Assembly (NCBI RefSeq): GCF_042477335.2
Contig: NC_091247.1
Span: 2,626,501-2,690,500 of the forward strand
DNA length: 64,000 nucleotides
Direction: 5' to 3'
Source: Ovis canadensis
Taxonomy: Eukaryota; Chordata; Mammalia; Artiodactyla; Bovidae
In this document: positions 24,501 through 31,173 of the stretch, in pieces
Layout: the number at the start of each line of letters is the position of its first letter
How positions within the stretch are numbered: the stretch's first letter is position 1
Notes under the pieces: model-generated
Databases searched by the model: none
The model's input: the letters and a program-made list of their open reading frames with translations, nothing else
What the model was told of the DNA's origin: nothing
Program-made: the position numbers and the translations under genes

Positions 24501-25637
24501 ACAGGAGGCTCTGCACTCACCCCTGCTCGGCCCTCCGGGTCCTCTTGGGGGTCCCCGCTGGCCCACCGGCCTGGCCCCGCACCTGACCCCGACCCCAGAG
24601 CAGTCACGAGCGGGACACACCTCACTCTCTGCTCGCCCTGCCCCTGGTCCCCACCGGCCTCTGGATCAAAGTCCCCAGTGGTCCTCGTCGGAAAGGGGGC
24701 TGGCACCATGGAGAGGCCCACAGAGGCAGCCCAGGAACAGCGGGAAAAGGCTCTGGCAGGAGTGCGACCCAGTTTCCATCTTGCTTCTCACAGAAAACGT
24801 AAATGTTTACATCCTGGCCAGAAACCCGCAGGACTTCCTGAGCCGGCCGTCCCAGGCGAGGCGCCGGGCTGGGAGAGACCAGCTGATGAGTGACCGTTGC
24901 CTCGAGATACTGAGTAGACTCCCAGGGTCAGAGCCCCAGCTCGCCCGGAACACCCAGACCAGTCTTTAGCAACTTGGCAGACAGGGCCAGAGTTAATTAA
25001 GAGCGACAGCGGCGCCTCTGACTTCCTCTCAGGAGAGCCTCCAAAAAGTCGGGCCCCCTGACTCAATGGTGAGACGCCCCTGCCTCCCCCCACCCCCGTG
25101 GGCTCTGAGAAACCCTCCCTTGCAAGGGGGCCCACCAGGACACGTACCTTCAAAGACAGCATCAGGGCCAAAGTAAGAGGTCACGTCCCCTGGCTGCAGG
25201 GCCTGCAGAAACTGCTGTGAGACAGAGAGACAGCACTGAGGAGTGAGGGGACACAGGGAGGGGAAGTGGGGGGAGCAGGCTGAGGGGCAAGAGAGGGGCC
25301 CTGGACGGAGTGGAGTGGCGGGGACGGCATCCGCCCTCAACATCGGGCGCACAGCACTGAGGCCGACTCCATCTCCAGGGAGCCCAATTGTCCCCTGAAC
25401 CCCGAGTTCAGACTTCCTCCCCCTCTGCCCAAGCGCTGTTGGGCACCCCTTCACCCCCCAGGGAACCCAGCCCTGAGCCCCAGAAGAGTCTGGATTCCCA
25501 GCTCCCGGGCTCCCCCAGCACCACGGCCCCGCGGGCCCACCCACCTGCCGAGGATCAGGGAGCGCCCAGCAGCTCAGGAGGAAGAGCGCAGAAGTGAGGG
25601 TCCCCCGCATGCACCTCCCCAGCGTGGAGGGAGCCAT
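1..25637 (-). CDS. ADAMTS13: ADAMTS13, von Willebrand factor-cleaving metalloprotease (3' part beyond window)
   Basis: This is a secreted zinc metalloprotease of the reprolysin/ADAMTS family that cleaves von Willebrand factor in plasma. Twenty-four exons on the minus strand join in one frame with consensus splice sites. They encode a signal peptide, a short propeptide, the metalloprotease (HEIGH split over exons 6 and 7, then SFGLEHD, with the Met-turn as HVMAS), disintegrin-like, TSR1, Cys-rich (RGD kept), spacer and TSR2 to TSR6 regions. Most exon lengths equal those of human ADAMTS13 as I recall them: 67, 84, 125, 147, 163, 105, 152, 64, 149, 121, 81, 182, 136, 130, 121 and 130 nt. Differences from human are a shorter exon 3 without the furin motif, exon 7 three codons longer, exon 12 one codon longer, exon 19 one codon shorter, exon 20 four codons shorter, and an extra TSR exon. 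The remaining TSRs and the CUB domains lie beyond position 1. Identity is very secure. Confidence 0.97.
174..919. other. ADAMTS13 intron between extra TSR exon and TSR6 exon
   Basis: This is mostly unique sequence, with a short TA/CA-rich patch near 538-558. I see no exon or identifiable transposon in it. Confidence 0.6.
920..1099 (-). CDS. ADAMTS13: ADAMTS13 extra exon: additional thrombospondin repeat
   Basis: The 180-nt exon (60 codons), phase 2 at both ends, lies between the counterparts of human exons 22 and 23. It encodes [16 protein letters not shown], then [10 protein letters not shown] and [11 protein letters not shown]. It holds the six cysteines, the Trp and the CxxxCG motif of a TSR, so it would add one repeat without shifting the frame. 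The acceptor is CCTGCAG|GTG and the donor GCCAG|GTGGGC. Human ADAMTS13, as I recall it, goes straight from exon 22 (CPARW) to KLAACSVSCG with no such repeat. Confidence 0.8.
1215..1344 (-). CDS. ADAMTS13: ADAMTS13 exon 22: TSR5 end
   Basis: The 130-nt exon encodes [17 protein letters not shown], then [18 protein letters not shown] and APCPA. It is nearly identical to human exon 22. The donor GCCAG|GTGAGT leaves phase 2. Confidence 0.95.
1455..1768 (+). mobile_element. Two Bov-tA type SINE units
   Basis: A tRNA-Glu-like head (cagttggtaaaaaatc..) is followed by a second head and the Bov-A tail, ending tcggacacgactgagcgac. It lies in the intron after exon 21. Confidence 0.9.
1768..1850 (-). mobile_element. 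MIR SINE fragment
   Basis: The core gtgtgaccttggacaagt followed by cttaacctctctgaacctca is the classic MIR core in reverse orientation. Confidence 0.75.
1897..2115 (+). mobile_element. Bov-tA SINE
   Basis: The head cttcccaggtggctcagtgg and the tail ggacatgacggagcaactga are characteristic of Bov-tA. Confidence 0.9.
2345..2470 (-). mobile_element. CHR-type SINE, reverse orientation
   Basis: The text gaccagggattgaactcgg and ccaccagggaattccc is the reverse of the tRNA-Glu-derived CHR SINE head. A short (ttag)n run precedes it. Confidence 0.75.
2768..2888 (-). CDS. ADAMTS13: ADAMTS13 exon 21: linker and TSR5 start
   Basis: The 121-nt exon encodes [13 protein letters not shown], then [19 protein letters not shown]. 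The acceptor is CTGCAG|CTG and the donor CAAG|GTGAGG. Length equals human exon 21. Confidence 0.93.
3454..3631 (-). CDS. ADAMTS13: ADAMTS13 exon 20: TSR4, divergent
   Basis: The 178-nt exon encodes [16 protein letters not shown], then [13 protein letters not shown] and [14 protein letters not shown]. The beginning of the repeat is four codons shorter than in human and its Trp is replaced by Gln. The NTT sequon corresponds to human NET. The donor is CCAG|GTGAGT. Confidence 0.9.
4538..4720 (-). CDS. ADAMTS13: ADAMTS13 exon 19: TSR3
   Basis: The 183-nt exon encodes [20 protein letters not shown], then [11 protein letters not shown] and CNSQPC. It is a complete thrombospondin repeat in one phase 2-2 exon, one codon shorter than human. 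Confidence 0.95.
5245..5374 (-). CDS. ADAMTS13: ADAMTS13 exon 18: TSR2
   Basis: The 130-nt exon encodes [20 protein letters not shown], then CTLEPCRP. Length matches human. The donor is CTCA|GTGAGT, ending in phase 2. Confidence 0.94.
5458..5593 (-). CDS. ADAMTS13: ADAMTS13 exon 17: spacer end and TSR2 start
   Basis: The 136-nt exon encodes [27 protein letters not shown] and [10 protein letters not shown]. Human NLTR is SPAH here, so the glycosylation sequon is lost. The flanks are GGCAG|GTT and GCAG|GTGGGG. Confidence 0.94.
5594..7522. other. ADAMTS13 intron 16
   Basis: This is largely unique GC-rich sequence. A MIR fragment lies at about 6750-6945 (cagacgggggaaaccgaggct then cggagaagtaaagcg). 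No exon was recognised. Confidence 0.6.
7523..7704 (-). CDS. ADAMTS13: ADAMTS13 exon 16: spacer domain
   Basis: The 182-nt exon encodes [20 protein letters not shown], then [16 protein letters not shown] and EEIRIRGP. The human RYVV and RVEYRV region, which carries the vWF exosite and the autoantibody epitope, is closely conserved. The flanks are CCACAG|CAG and CCAG|GTGACC. Confidence 0.95.
8525..8605 (-). CDS. ADAMTS13: ADAMTS13 exon 15: spacer domain
   Basis: The 81-nt exon encodes [18 protein letters not shown], then NRRPLFTHL, at the start of the spacer. The N-glycosylation sequon NLT is kept. The flanks are CCTAG|AGT and CTGG|GTGAGC. Confidence 0.95.
9028..9060. repeat. 18-bp tandem duplication next to exon 14 donor
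   Basis: The unit cccttcgccccagggagg occurs about twice and ends directly beside the donor of ADAMTS13 exon 14. Confidence 0.75.
9063..9183 (-). CDS. ADAMTS13: ADAMTS13 exon 14: Cys-rich end
   Basis: The 121-nt exon encodes [20 protein letters not shown], then GSFTAGRA. Its donor AGAG|GTAGGG is followed by an 18-bp unit repeated about twice (9028-9060) inside the intron. Confidence 0.96.
9513..9661 (-). CDS. ADAMTS13: ADAMTS13 exon 13: Cys-rich domain with RGD
   Basis: The 149-nt exon encodes [19 protein letters not shown], then [10 protein letters not shown] and SLCVSGSCR. The RGD tripeptide of human ADAMTS13 is kept. The donor is CAGG|GTAAGC, ending in phase 0. Confidence 0.96.
10119..10248 (-). 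CDS. ADAMTS13: ADAMTS13 exon 12: TSR1 end and Cys-rich start
   Basis: The 130-nt exon encodes [19 protein letters not shown], then [12 protein letters not shown]. It is one codon longer than human. The flanks are CATCCAG|GCC and AAAG|GTGGGC, ending in phase 1. Confidence 0.95.
10555..11030 (+). mobile_element. BovB LINE 3' end
   Basis: It carries the typical BovB terminal reading frame ([28 protein letters not shown]) and ends gactgagcgactgaactgaa. It lies in ADAMTS13 intron 11. Confidence 0.92.
11225..11745 (+). mobile_element. L1 LINE 3' fragment
   Basis: Segments such as ggatccagcaacttggctgc, ggaaacagcccaaatgtatc and agtattactcagccacg match the L1 3' region. It is strongly diverged. Confidence 0.8.
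12130..12430 (-). mobile_element. Two Bov-tA SINE units, reverse
   Basis: The element starts gaaagtcgctcagttgcgtc and contains ttaccagctgagccacaagg, then a second head (aatactggagtgggtagcct). It is a dimeric Bov-tA in reverse. Confidence 0.88.
12565..12628 (-). CDS. ADAMTS13: ADAMTS13 exon 11: TSR1
   Basis: The 64-nt exon encodes [20 protein letters not shown]. Length and residues match human exon 11. The flanks are TTCCAG|GCC and ACAG|GTAGGC. Confidence 0.96.
12713..12864 (-). CDS. ADAMTS13: ADAMTS13 exon 10: disintegrin-like end and TSR1
   Basis: The 152-nt exon encodes [13 protein letters not shown], then [17 protein letters not shown], the Trp and CSxSCG motif of thrombospondin repeat 1, ending at CDNP. 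The acceptor TTGCAG|TGG lies about 30 bases from a large minisatellite in the upstream intron. Confidence 0.96.
12896..13640. repeat. 16-17 bp GC-rich minisatellite, about 45 units, ADAMTS13 intron 9
   Basis: The units are variants of acacccagggcccccc, acgcccagggcatccc and acacccacaggcacccc. A 16-bp unit without stop codons cycles through all three frames, which makes long spurious ORFs on both strands. The array begins about 30 bases from the exon 10 acceptor. Confidence 0.95.
14198..14262. repeat. CA/CG-rich simple repeat beside exon 9
   Basis: An interrupted cacgcacg/cactcaca repeat lies just inside the intron after the exon 9 donor. Confidence 0.85.
14275..14379 (-). CDS. ADAMTS13: ADAMTS13 exon 9: disintegrin-like
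   Basis: The 105-nt exon, in phase 0 at both ends, encodes [18 protein letters not shown] through [11 protein letters not shown]. The donor GAAG|GTCAGC lies next to a CA-rich stretch at about 14198-14262. Confidence 0.96.
15166..15328 (-). CDS. ADAMTS13: ADAMTS13 exon 8: protease end and disintegrin-like start
   Basis: The 163-nt exon encodes [12 protein letters not shown], then [18 protein letters not shown] and REHL-like GEHL. Length and residues match human exon 8. The acceptor is GTCGCAG|CGC and the donor CCTG|GTGAGT. The surrounding DNA is strongly GC-rich. Confidence 0.96.
15613..15759 (-). CDS. ADAMTS13: ADAMTS13 exon 7: metalloprotease, third zinc His and Met-turn
   Basis: The exon begins S-FGLEHDG (third zinc His) and contains GHVMAS (Met-turn), then [16 protein letters not shown]. 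It is 147 nt against 138 in human. The extra three codons fall in the loop after the Met-turn. The flanks are CCACAG|CTT and TTAG|GTAGCC. Confidence 0.95.
   Translation of the reverse strand, partial: LWPGARRCAGQQLRAQRPCDGLGWCGARPRPGGPGVVPLQPPAAAESA
16162..16318 (+). mobile_element. CHR-type SINE
   Basis: The head gggacttccctggcggtgg and the tail taaataaatgaataaataaa are typical. It lies in ADAMTS13 intron 6. Confidence 0.8.
16648..16945 (-). mobile_element. Bov-A2 type SINE with (CTG)n start
   Basis: A run of CTG triplets is followed by ttcagtcgtgtccgactctg and a second Bov-A monomer (agtcacgtccaactcttacc). It is a two-monomer reverse copy. Confidence 0.88.
17115..17395 (+). mobile_element. 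CHR-type SINE
   Basis: It starts ggcttccctggtggtccagt and runs through the CHR body (cgcctcggaggagctaagcc) to an AT-rich tail. Confidence 0.85.
17815..17961 (-). CDS. ADAMTS13: ADAMTS13 exon 6: metalloprotease, first half of zinc site
   Basis: The 147-nt exon encodes [20 protein letters not shown] and ends in TIAHEIGH. This supplies the first two zinc-binding histidines and the catalytic Glu. The donor is ACAG|GTAAGG in phase 2, and the next codon completes Ser. Confidence 0.97.
18082..18206 (-). CDS. ADAMTS13: ADAMTS13 exon 5: metalloprotease, Ca-binding region
   Basis: The 125-nt exon encodes [17 protein letters not shown], then [18 protein letters not shown]. It keeps the acidic [10 protein letters not shown] segment and two possible N-glycosylation positions (one in human). 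The donor is CCAG|GTAGCC, ending in phase 2. Confidence 0.96.
18418..18655 (-). mobile_element. Bov-tA SINE, reverse
   Basis: It contains ccatggaattctccaggcca and accagctgagccaccaggga. It lies in ADAMTS13 intron 4. Confidence 0.9.
18716..18799 (-). CDS. ADAMTS13: ADAMTS13 exon 4: metalloprotease
   Basis: The 84-nt exon encodes [13 protein letters not shown] through VILTQPE, in phase 0 at both ends. The flanks are CCACAG|GGG and GAG|GTAGGT. Sequence and length match human exon 4 almost exactly. Confidence 0.96.
19072..19275 (+). mobile_element. Bov-tA SINE
   Basis: The head ggcttccctggtggctgag and the tail gtcggaacgactgagcgact identify it. Confidence 0.9.
19430..19645 (+). mobile_element. 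Bov-tA SINE
   Basis: The head ggcttcccacgtgatgctag and the tail agtccatggggtcgcaaaga identify it. Confidence 0.88.
21058..21197 (-). CDS. ADAMTS13: ADAMTS13 exon 3: propeptide end and start of protease domain
   Basis: The 140-nt exon encodes [14 protein letters not shown], then [14 protein letters not shown] and [10 protein letters not shown]. It is 18 nt shorter than human exon 3, and the missing codons include the run of basic residues where human proADAMTS13 is cut by furin. The acceptor is CACCAG|GCC and the donor ATG|GTGAGA, ending in phase 0. Confidence 0.92.
21440..22390. mobile_element. L1 fragment split by Bov SINE insertions
   Basis: L1-type pieces (ttccaggtatatagcacggt; gttccctgtgctataagcag; tatgttaatcccaaactcct) are interrupted by reverse Bov-tA sequence at 21597-21797 and by an inverted pair of Bov-A monomers at 21922-22306. 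A (GT)n run lies at 21554-21596. Confidence 0.75.
22391..25147. other. ADAMTS13 intron 2, unique part
   Basis: No coding exon fits this stretch. A MIR-like core (ctgggtggccccagggaactc) is near 24036. The rest is GC-rich unique sequence whose reading frames have no recognisable product. Confidence 0.5.
25148..25214 (-). CDS. ADAMTS13: ADAMTS13 exon 2: propeptide
   Basis: The 67-nt exon encodes [15 protein letters not shown] and onward, matching the human propeptide segment CLQALEPQAVSSYL in position. The donor is AAG|GTACGTG. The acceptor is a CAGCAG tandem, so one Gln could be skipped. It ends in phase 1. Confidence 0.9.
25545..25637 (-). CDS. ADAMTS13: ADAMTS13 exon 1: signal peptide
   Basis: The exon has 31 codons from ATG to the donor CAG|GTGGGT, including a hydrophobic run ([11 protein letters not shown]) of a cleaved signal peptide. 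A second in-frame ATG lies 15 bases upstream (25650-25652). The chosen ATG has the better Kozak context (A at -3, G at +4). The alternative start would give 36 codons, against 35 in human. Confidence 0.85.
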
Positions 25638-25652
25638 GCTGCCTGCGATCAT

Positions 25653-26700
25653 CTGCCGGAATCCTGGAGTGCCGGGCAGGCAGGGCCGCGGGGCTGGACC
25701 AGGAGGCTGGGTTTACTCGCAGGCGCTTCCTCCCAGGGCAGGCGCTGGGGGACTAGGCGGCCTGCTGGCTCCTCCTGGCCATGCGCGGGGGCTGGCTCTG
25801 ATTCAGAGGGCTGCCACCCAGCCTGCCCCTAGGAGCACGGGGCTGGGGTCGGGGATTGGGGAGGGGTAGGATTCATCTCCCAGCAGTGTGACTGCCGCTC
25901 CCCCAGGGACACCCTGCCCTCCCATCGTCACCTCATTCCCTCCCTCTCGGCTGCTGCCTGGCCTGTGTCTGCATCCAGCAGGTGCTCACAGCACTGGGCT
26001 GGGGGCACTGGGCACACTCGGCGTCACAGGCTCCCTGATCCCCTCCGTTTGCTGGGAGGTTCTCAGGAGCGTGTGCCCACTCCCCCCGCCTCCAGGAGGC
26101 CTTCCCCAGCAGGAGGCTAATGAGGGAGGGGGCCCCCCTGGCCCGTGCCCACCTCAGCCCGCTTCGAGTCCTATTACACTAGAGGTGCTTGCCTGTCCAT
26201 CTGGGTGCGTCTGCTTCCCCTCACAGCTGTCAGCAGCGGTCTGAGCCTCCGCCCTTTATCTGCCACGGGCATCCCACCCCAGTGGGTGCTGCTCTTGCCC
26301 GACTCCGTCTCTGGCAGTGCTTCCCGAGACCCAAACTGACACACCGTGCTCATCCAGCCATCTCATCAACCTGGGCTGGGATCTGGACTGGGCGCCCCAC
26401 CTGGCCCCTTGGCTCTCCCTCCCCCCTCCCATCTGATGTCCTCACGCCCCAGCTCTGCCCTTAGGATGTCATGTCCACTGAGGCTCCAGGCCTTGTGATT
26501 GCCGTCTGGCCCCGTCAGCCCTCTGCCTGCCTCCCCAGCCTGCCCCCTGTGCTCACAGACCTTCAGCTATCCACCCCCAGCTTGCCGTCCATCCCTCAAA
26601 CAGCTCCAGTGTCCTGTCCACCCCCTCACCTCTGGTCTTCACAGTCCAGTTTCAGCCCAAACATCACCTTCTTCATGGCGCCATCTAACTACCCCTCCCC
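25653..26700. other. ADAMTS13 upstream region
   Basis: This is unique, pyrimidine-rich sequence upstream of the ADAMTS13 start and would hold its promoter. I see no clear TATA box and no coding sequence. Confidence 0.5.
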
Positions 26701-26819
26701 CCACTAGGGGTGCCACATTTAGAAAAAAAGTCAGGACAACAGTGGAATTTGAATTTCAGATAAACAACGGAAGTTTTTTCCTTTCTCTGGTGTACGGGTG
26801 AAAGTAAATGCAAGCAGGC

Positions 26820-29270
26820 AAAGTGGTTGTCTTGGGAGGTCTCACAAACAGCCGAGAAAAGAGAAGCAAAACACGAAGGAGAAAGGGAGAGGTCTGTCCC
26901 AGTGAAGGCAGCGCTCCAGAGAAGAGCAAGGAGGGGTAAGGAAGCCTTCCTCAGGGAACAGTGCAAAGCCATAAAAGAAACCGGCAGAATGGGAAAGACT
27001 GGAGATCTCCTCAAGAATATGAGAGACACCAAGGGGACATTTCGTGCAAAGATGGGCTCAATAAAGGACAGAAATGGTATGGACCTAACAGAAGCAGAAG
27101 ATATTAAGAAGAGGTGGCAAGAATACACAGAAGAACTGTACAAAAAAAGATCTTCATGACCCAGATAATCATGATGGTGTGGTCACTCACCTAGAGCCAG
27201 ACATCCTGGAATGTGAAGTCAAGTGGATCTTAGGAAGCATCACTGCAAACAAAGCTAGTGGAGGTGATGGAATTCCAGTGGAGTTATTTCAAATCCTGAA
27301 AGATGATGCTGTCAAAGTGCTGCACTCAATATGCCAGCAAATTTGGAAAACTCAACAGTGGCCACAGGACTGGAAAAGGTCCGTTTTCATTCCAATCCCA
27401 AAGAAAGGCAATGCCAAAGAATGCTCAAACTACCACTCATCTCACACGCTAGCAAGGTAACACTCAAAATCCCTCAAGCCAGGGTTCAGTAGTATGTGAA
27501 CTGAGAACTTCCAGATGTTCAAGCTGGGTTTTGAAGAGGCAGAGGAACCAGAGATCAAATTGCCAACATCTCTTGGATCATAGAAAAAGCAAGAGAGTTC
27601 TGCTTTACCAACTACACTAAAGTCTTTGACTGTGTGGGTCACAACAAGCTGTGGAAAATGTAAAGAGGTGAGAATACCAGAACACCTGACCTGCCTCCTA
27701 AAACTGGTGTGCAAGACAAGAAGCAACAGTTAGAACAAAACATGGACCAACAGCCTGGTTCAAAATCGAGAAAGGGGTGCAAGGCTGTATATTGCCACCC
27801 TGCTAATTTAACCTATACGCAGAGTGCATCATGGAAAATGCTGGGTTGGATAAGTCACAACCTGGAATCAAGGCTGCCAAGAGAAGCATCAAGAACCTCA
27901 GATATGCAGATGATACCACTAGGACAGGAGAAAATTAACAGGAACTAAAGGACCTGTTGAGGGTGAATGAGAAGAGTGAAGAAGCTGACTTGAAATTCAA
28001 CATTCAAAAAACTAAGATTAAAAATACACGTGTATCCCATCGCTCATTGCAGCACTATTCCCTATAGTTAGAACACGGAAGCAACCTCGATGCGAAGGCA
28101 GACACTTCAACCTCTGAGCTACCAGGGAACTCAGCCACAAAAAGGAACTCATTTGAGTCAGTTTTGATGAGCTGTATGAACCTAGAACCTGTTAAACGGG
28201 TGAAGTGAGTCAGAGAGAGAAAGATAAATATTGTATTCTAACGCACATAAACGGAATCTAGAAAAATGGTTCTGAATCATTTATTTGCAGGGCAGCAACG
28301 GAGAAACAGACATAGCGAACAGACCTATGGACACGAGGAGGGGGGAGAGGGCGCGATGCATGGAGAGAGCAACATGGAAACTTACATTACCGTATGGAAA
28401 ATAGAGAGCCAACGGGGATTTGCTGTCTGGCTCAGGAAACTCAAACAGGGGCTCTGTGTCAACCTAGAGGGGTGGGGTGGGGAGGGGGATGGGAGGGAGG
28501 GTCAAAGGGGAGGGGAGAGATGTGTACCTATGGCTGATTCGTGCTGAGGTTTGACAGGAAACAGAAAAATTCTCTAAAGCAATTATTCTTCAATAAAAAA
28601 TTAATTAAAAAATAAAACTAAGATTATGGCATCCAGTCCCATCACCCCATGGCAAATAGAAGGGGAAAAAGTGGAAGCAGTGACAGATTTTATTTTCTTG
28701 GGCTCCAAAATCACTGTGGATGGTAACTGCAGTCGTGAAATTAAAAGACGCTTGTCCTTGGAAGGAAAGTTAAGACAAACCTAGATGGTGTATTAAAAAG
28801 CAGAGACATCACTTTGCTGACGAAAGTCCATATAGTCAAAGCTATGGTTTTTCCAGTAGTCACGTACAGATGTGAGAGTTGGACCATAAAGAAGTCTGAG
28901 CACCAAAGAATTGATGGTTTCAAACTGTGGTGTTGGAGAAGACTCTTGAGAGTCCCTTGGACAGCAAGGAGATCAAACCAGTCAATCCTAAAGGAAATTA
29001 ACCCTGAATATTCATGGGAAAGACTGATGCTGAAGCTGAAGCTCCAATAATTTGGCAACTTGATGCAAAGAGCTGACTCCTTGGAAAAGACCCTGATGTT
29101 GGGAAAGATTGAGGGCAAGAGGAGAAGGGGATGACAGAGGATGAGATGGACAGATGGCAACATCAACTCAACAGATATGAGTCTGAGCAAACTCCGGGAG
29201 ATGGTGTCAGACAGGGTAGCCTGATGTGCTGCAGTCCAAATGGTTGAAAAAAGTTGGACATGACTTAGCA
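26820..29270 (+). mobile_element. BovB LINE, degraded, split by an L1
   Basis: It carries BovB protein fragments in order: GRMGKTGDLLKNMRDTKG, then DGIPVELFQILKDDAVKV and FIPIPKKGNAKECSNY, then the terminal [15 protein letters not shown]. Frameshifts and stops break it throughout. The element resumes after the inserted L1, at actaagattatggcatccag. It is an inactive RTE-family retrotransposon in the ADAMTS13-REXO4 spacer. Confidence 0.93.
28021..28613 (+). mobile_element. L1 3' fragment nested in BovB, with 13-bp target-site duplication
   Basis: Sequence typical of the ruminant L1 3' end (gtacctatggctgattcgtg, ttgacaggaaacagaaaaat) ends in an A/T-rich tail. The 13 bases aaaactaagatta occur on both sides (28008-28020 and 28614-28626) and read across the gap as continuous BovB. 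Confidence 0.88.
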
Positions 29271-29301
29271 GCTGAACAATAACAATGACGTCCTCAGGGC
29301 C

Positions 29302-29495
29302 TCCCAGGTGGCTCAGTGACAAAGAATCCACCTGCCAAGCGGGAGATGTGGTTGGATCTCTGGGTCGGAAAGATCTTCTGAAGAAAGAAATGGCAACCCT
29401 CTCCAGTATTCTTCCCTTGGGAAAGCCCATGGACAAGAGAAGCCTGGCAGGCTACCGTCTACGGGGTCACAAGAGTTGGGACGCAACCTAGCGAC
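29302..29495 (+). mobile_element. Bov-tA SINE
   Basis: The head gcctcccaggtggctcagtg and a degraded Bov-A tail (acaagagttgggacgcaac) identify it. Confidence 0.85.
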
Positions 29496-29844
29496 TAAAC
29501 AAGGAGTATGCCCTCAGTGTTGTAGCTATTATATGGAACATATTATAGTAAAAATTATTCTTTATCTGAAATCCCTGTTTCTCTGGGCGTCCTGCAGGTT
29601 CTTTGGCAGCCTTAACCCTCCTCGGTCTCTAACACAGCATTTCATCTTCTCATCTTGGTGGCAGTTGCTAGGATACAAAATTGCTGATTTGGTATCTGAA
29701 TCTCCCTGAAGGCCCCCCAGCACAGCTACAGAGGCTGGGATGGGAGCTTTGGGGAAATGCAGGCCTGGCCTCCAGGTGTTGTCAGAGCCAGGCAGGAGGT
29801 GCGAGTAACATCATTGTTGTCACATAACATACAACACTCTCACT

Positions 29845-30380
29845 CCTTGGAAGAAACGTTATGACCAACCTAGACAGCATATTCAAAAACAGAGACATTA
29901 CTTTGCCAACAAAGGTCCGTCTAGTCAAAGCTATGTTTTTTCCAGTAGTCATGTATGGATGTGAGAGCTGGACTATAAAGAAAGCTGAGCACCGAAGAAT
30001 TGATGCTTTTGAACTGTGGTGTTGGAGAAGACTCTTGAGAGTCCCTTGGACTGCAAGGCGATCCAACCAGTCCATTCTAAAGGAGATCAGTCTTGAGTGT
30101 TCATTGAAAGGACTGATGCTGGAGCTGAAACTCCAATATTTTGGCCACCTGATGCGAAGAGCTGACTCAGCTGAAGAGACCCTGATGCTGGGAAAGATGG
30201 AAGGCGGAAGGAGAAGGGGACGACAGAGGATGAGATGGTTGGACGGCGTCACCGACTCAACGGACGTGAGTTTGAGTAAACTGCGGGAGTTGGTGATGGA
30301 CAGGGAGGCTTGGCGTGCTGCAGTCCATGGGGTCGCAAGAGTTGGACATGACTGAGCGACTGAACTGAACTGAACAGACA
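29845..30380 (+). mobile_element. BovB LINE 3' end
   Basis: An open stretch includes [20 protein letters not shown] and [20 protein letters not shown]. It ends gactgagcgactgaactgaa. It is a 5'-truncated copy. Confidence 0.93.
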
Positions 30381-30429
30381 ACACTTGTCCCAGCGCTTTA
30401 TCCTTGTTATCGGATGCTGCCGGACTGCG

Positions 30430-30960
30430 GAGAGCCACCTGGGGTCGTCCCTCCTGGCCCTGGACCTCAGTGTCCCCGCCGAGTAGGCAGGACGGGCCGG
30501 GGTGGGAACAGCGGCCGGCGGACAGCGGCCCGCAGGACCGGGCGTCGGCTCCGCGCCCGCTGCTCCCCGGTCCGGCCGCCCAGCGCCCCCTGGCGGCCGC
30601 CTGCCGCGCTCCCCGCCGGCCCGGCCTCGGTGCTACACCAACAGAGGTCCCCCTCGCTTCCCTTCCGGCGCTCGCCTTTCTCGGCCCCGGGCCTGCCCTC
30701 AGAGACATCCCGGGCTTCTTCCAACCCGACCCGGGGCCTCCAACCGCGGACGCCGCTCACCAGGGCGGCGGCCCTTCTCCTTAGCAGTCGAGGAGGCCCG
30801 CCCTTCTCCCGGCTGTGTGGAACCAGAGGCGAAGGCTCGGTTTCTAGCCCGGTTAGGGAGAGAGAGAGCACTTCCCGGAAACCGGCGCCCACGTGAGGGG
30901 GACGCGTGCCGGGCGGCTTCCGGGGTCCCGGACTGCGGGCAGCCGGGCTCCGGGGCCGGC
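30430..30960 (+). promoter_or_regulatory. REXO4: CpG-rich promoter and 5' region of REXO4
   Basis: CpG density rises sharply after the BovB tail ends at about 30380 and stays high through the first coding exon to about 31300. No TATA box is seen, which fits a housekeeping promoter. The transcription start cannot be fixed from sequence. Confidence 0.7.
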
Positions 30961-31173
30961 ATGGTGAAAGCAAGGGGGCCGGCCGCCGCGCGCGCCCCGC
31001 GTGCCCCCGCGCCTGACGCTGGGCCCGTCAGGAAGCCGAGACGGAAGAAAAGGGCCTGGAGGAACAAAGCGCGAGAAGCTGGTGGGGCGCCGGGGAACGA
31101 CCCCGGAGTGGTCGCGGTGCGGCCCCCAAAGGCCCCGGAGGACTTTTCCCCGAACTGGAAGGCGCTGCAGGAG
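30961..31173 (+). CDS. REXO4: REXO4 exon 1
   Basis: The exon has 71 codons from [10 protein letters not shown] to NWKALQE, in phase 0. The ATG follows ggccggc. The end matches human ...NWKALQE. The intron then starts GCAAGT, a GC donor. Confidence 0.92.
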
